A DNA stretch of 11,225 nt, taken from assembly GCA_964589415.1 (NCBI GenBank), contig CAZPRQ010000040.1, forward strand, positions 1 to 11,225, written 5' to 3'. This DNA comes from CAZPRQ01 sp964589415 (GTDB taxonomy: Bacteria > Patescibacteriota > Doudnabacteria > UBA920). A program made the position numbers and the translations under genes. Positions 11,149-11,225 of the stretch are shown here, piece after piece; within the stretch, counting starts at the first letter, position 1; the number at the start of each line of letters is the position of its first letter. Under the pieces are notes generated by a model. That model was not told the origin of the DNA, made no database searches, and worked only from the letters and a program-made list of their open reading frames with translations.

Positions 11149-11224
11149 ATCACTGTCGTTCGTCTATTCGACTGCGCTCAAGGCGACCCTTAAGGTTGCT
11201 CGAATGGGTCGCGAACGACGTGAT
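11149..11224. repeat. Large imperfect palindrome at window end
   Basis: The outer arms ATCAC-T-GTCGTTCG (11149-11162) and CGAACGAC-GTGAT (11212-11224) pair with one bulge. The next stem is ATTCGA (11166-11171) with TCGAAT (11200-11205), then an inner GCGACC/GGTTGC stem. It lies upstream of dus. The structure may continue beyond the window. Confidence 0.6.
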
Positions 11225-11225
11225 T

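Noticed and set aside
1..11225. TGA reassigned to glycine, because none of the confident genes ends in TGA
   Set aside because: No confident gene has an in-frame TGA either, and about ten stops is too few to show avoidance.
1..11225. CRISPR array
   Set aside because: No regularly spaced direct repeats with unique spacers; the only tandem repeat has two abutting 43-bp units.

Overview
The window looks like a chromosomal piece from an uncultivated, AT-rich bacterium, most likely of the Candidate Phyla Radiation (Patescibacteria). This rests on several clues: compact genes, many starts without a Shine-Dalgarno sequence, a tRNA with encoded CCA, a small GIY-YIG nuclease beside a tRNA, a degenerate winged-helix/nucleotidyltransferase protein, and a PP2C-like/membrane/propeller protein. 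No marker gene here fixes the lineage, so this is inference.

Layout. Positions 1-159 and 4397-4554 carry two copies, in opposite orientation, of a ~158-bp hairpin-rich repeat (about 93% identical by eye). Between them lie a CaCA-family Ca2+/cation antiporter (180-1136, +), an unrecognised protein (1173-2024, -), a hairpin-rich gene-free stretch (2082-2464), a class I SAM methyltransferase (2465-3145, -), a rearranged tRNA-Glu locus (3348-3957, -) and two probable small RNAs with their own promoters and terminators (about 4053-4190 and 4281-4386, +). To the right are a tandem 43-bp hairpin repeat, lexA with a palindromic operator candidate, a small Cys/His-rich protein and a strong bidirectional terminator. 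Then follow a two-gene minus-strand unit (regulator plus small membrane protein), a divergent plus-strand unit (PP2C-like membrane protein, then a CYTH-domain protein), a 244-bp segment with 19-bp perfect terminal inverted repeats, a small hypothetical gene, and a dus-family tRNA-dihydrouridine synthase. The window ends in a large imperfect palindrome.

The most unusual part is the tRNA-Glu locus. An old tRNA-Glu gene is visible as a 5' part (3819-3919) and a 3' part with terminator (3348-3442), separated by a 376-bp cassette. The cassette holds a GIY-YIG nuclease ORF and a complete tRNA-Glu(CTC) with its own terminator. The old 5' part, compared with the intact copy next to it, carries two 30-nt insertions, one in the D-loop and one splitting the anticodon. 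Each insertion is exactly two 15-nt hairpins with a 6-bp stem and 3-nt loop. Similar 15-nt hairpins occur at other intergenic sites in the window, which suggests a dispersed family of minute hairpin elements. I do not recognise this family as a described element.

How the genes may work together. LexA points to an SOS-type response. The antiporter, methyltransferase, Dus enzyme and CYTH protein are ordinary housekeeping or accessory functions with no visible shared pathway. The interest is in the repeat and RNA layer between the genes.
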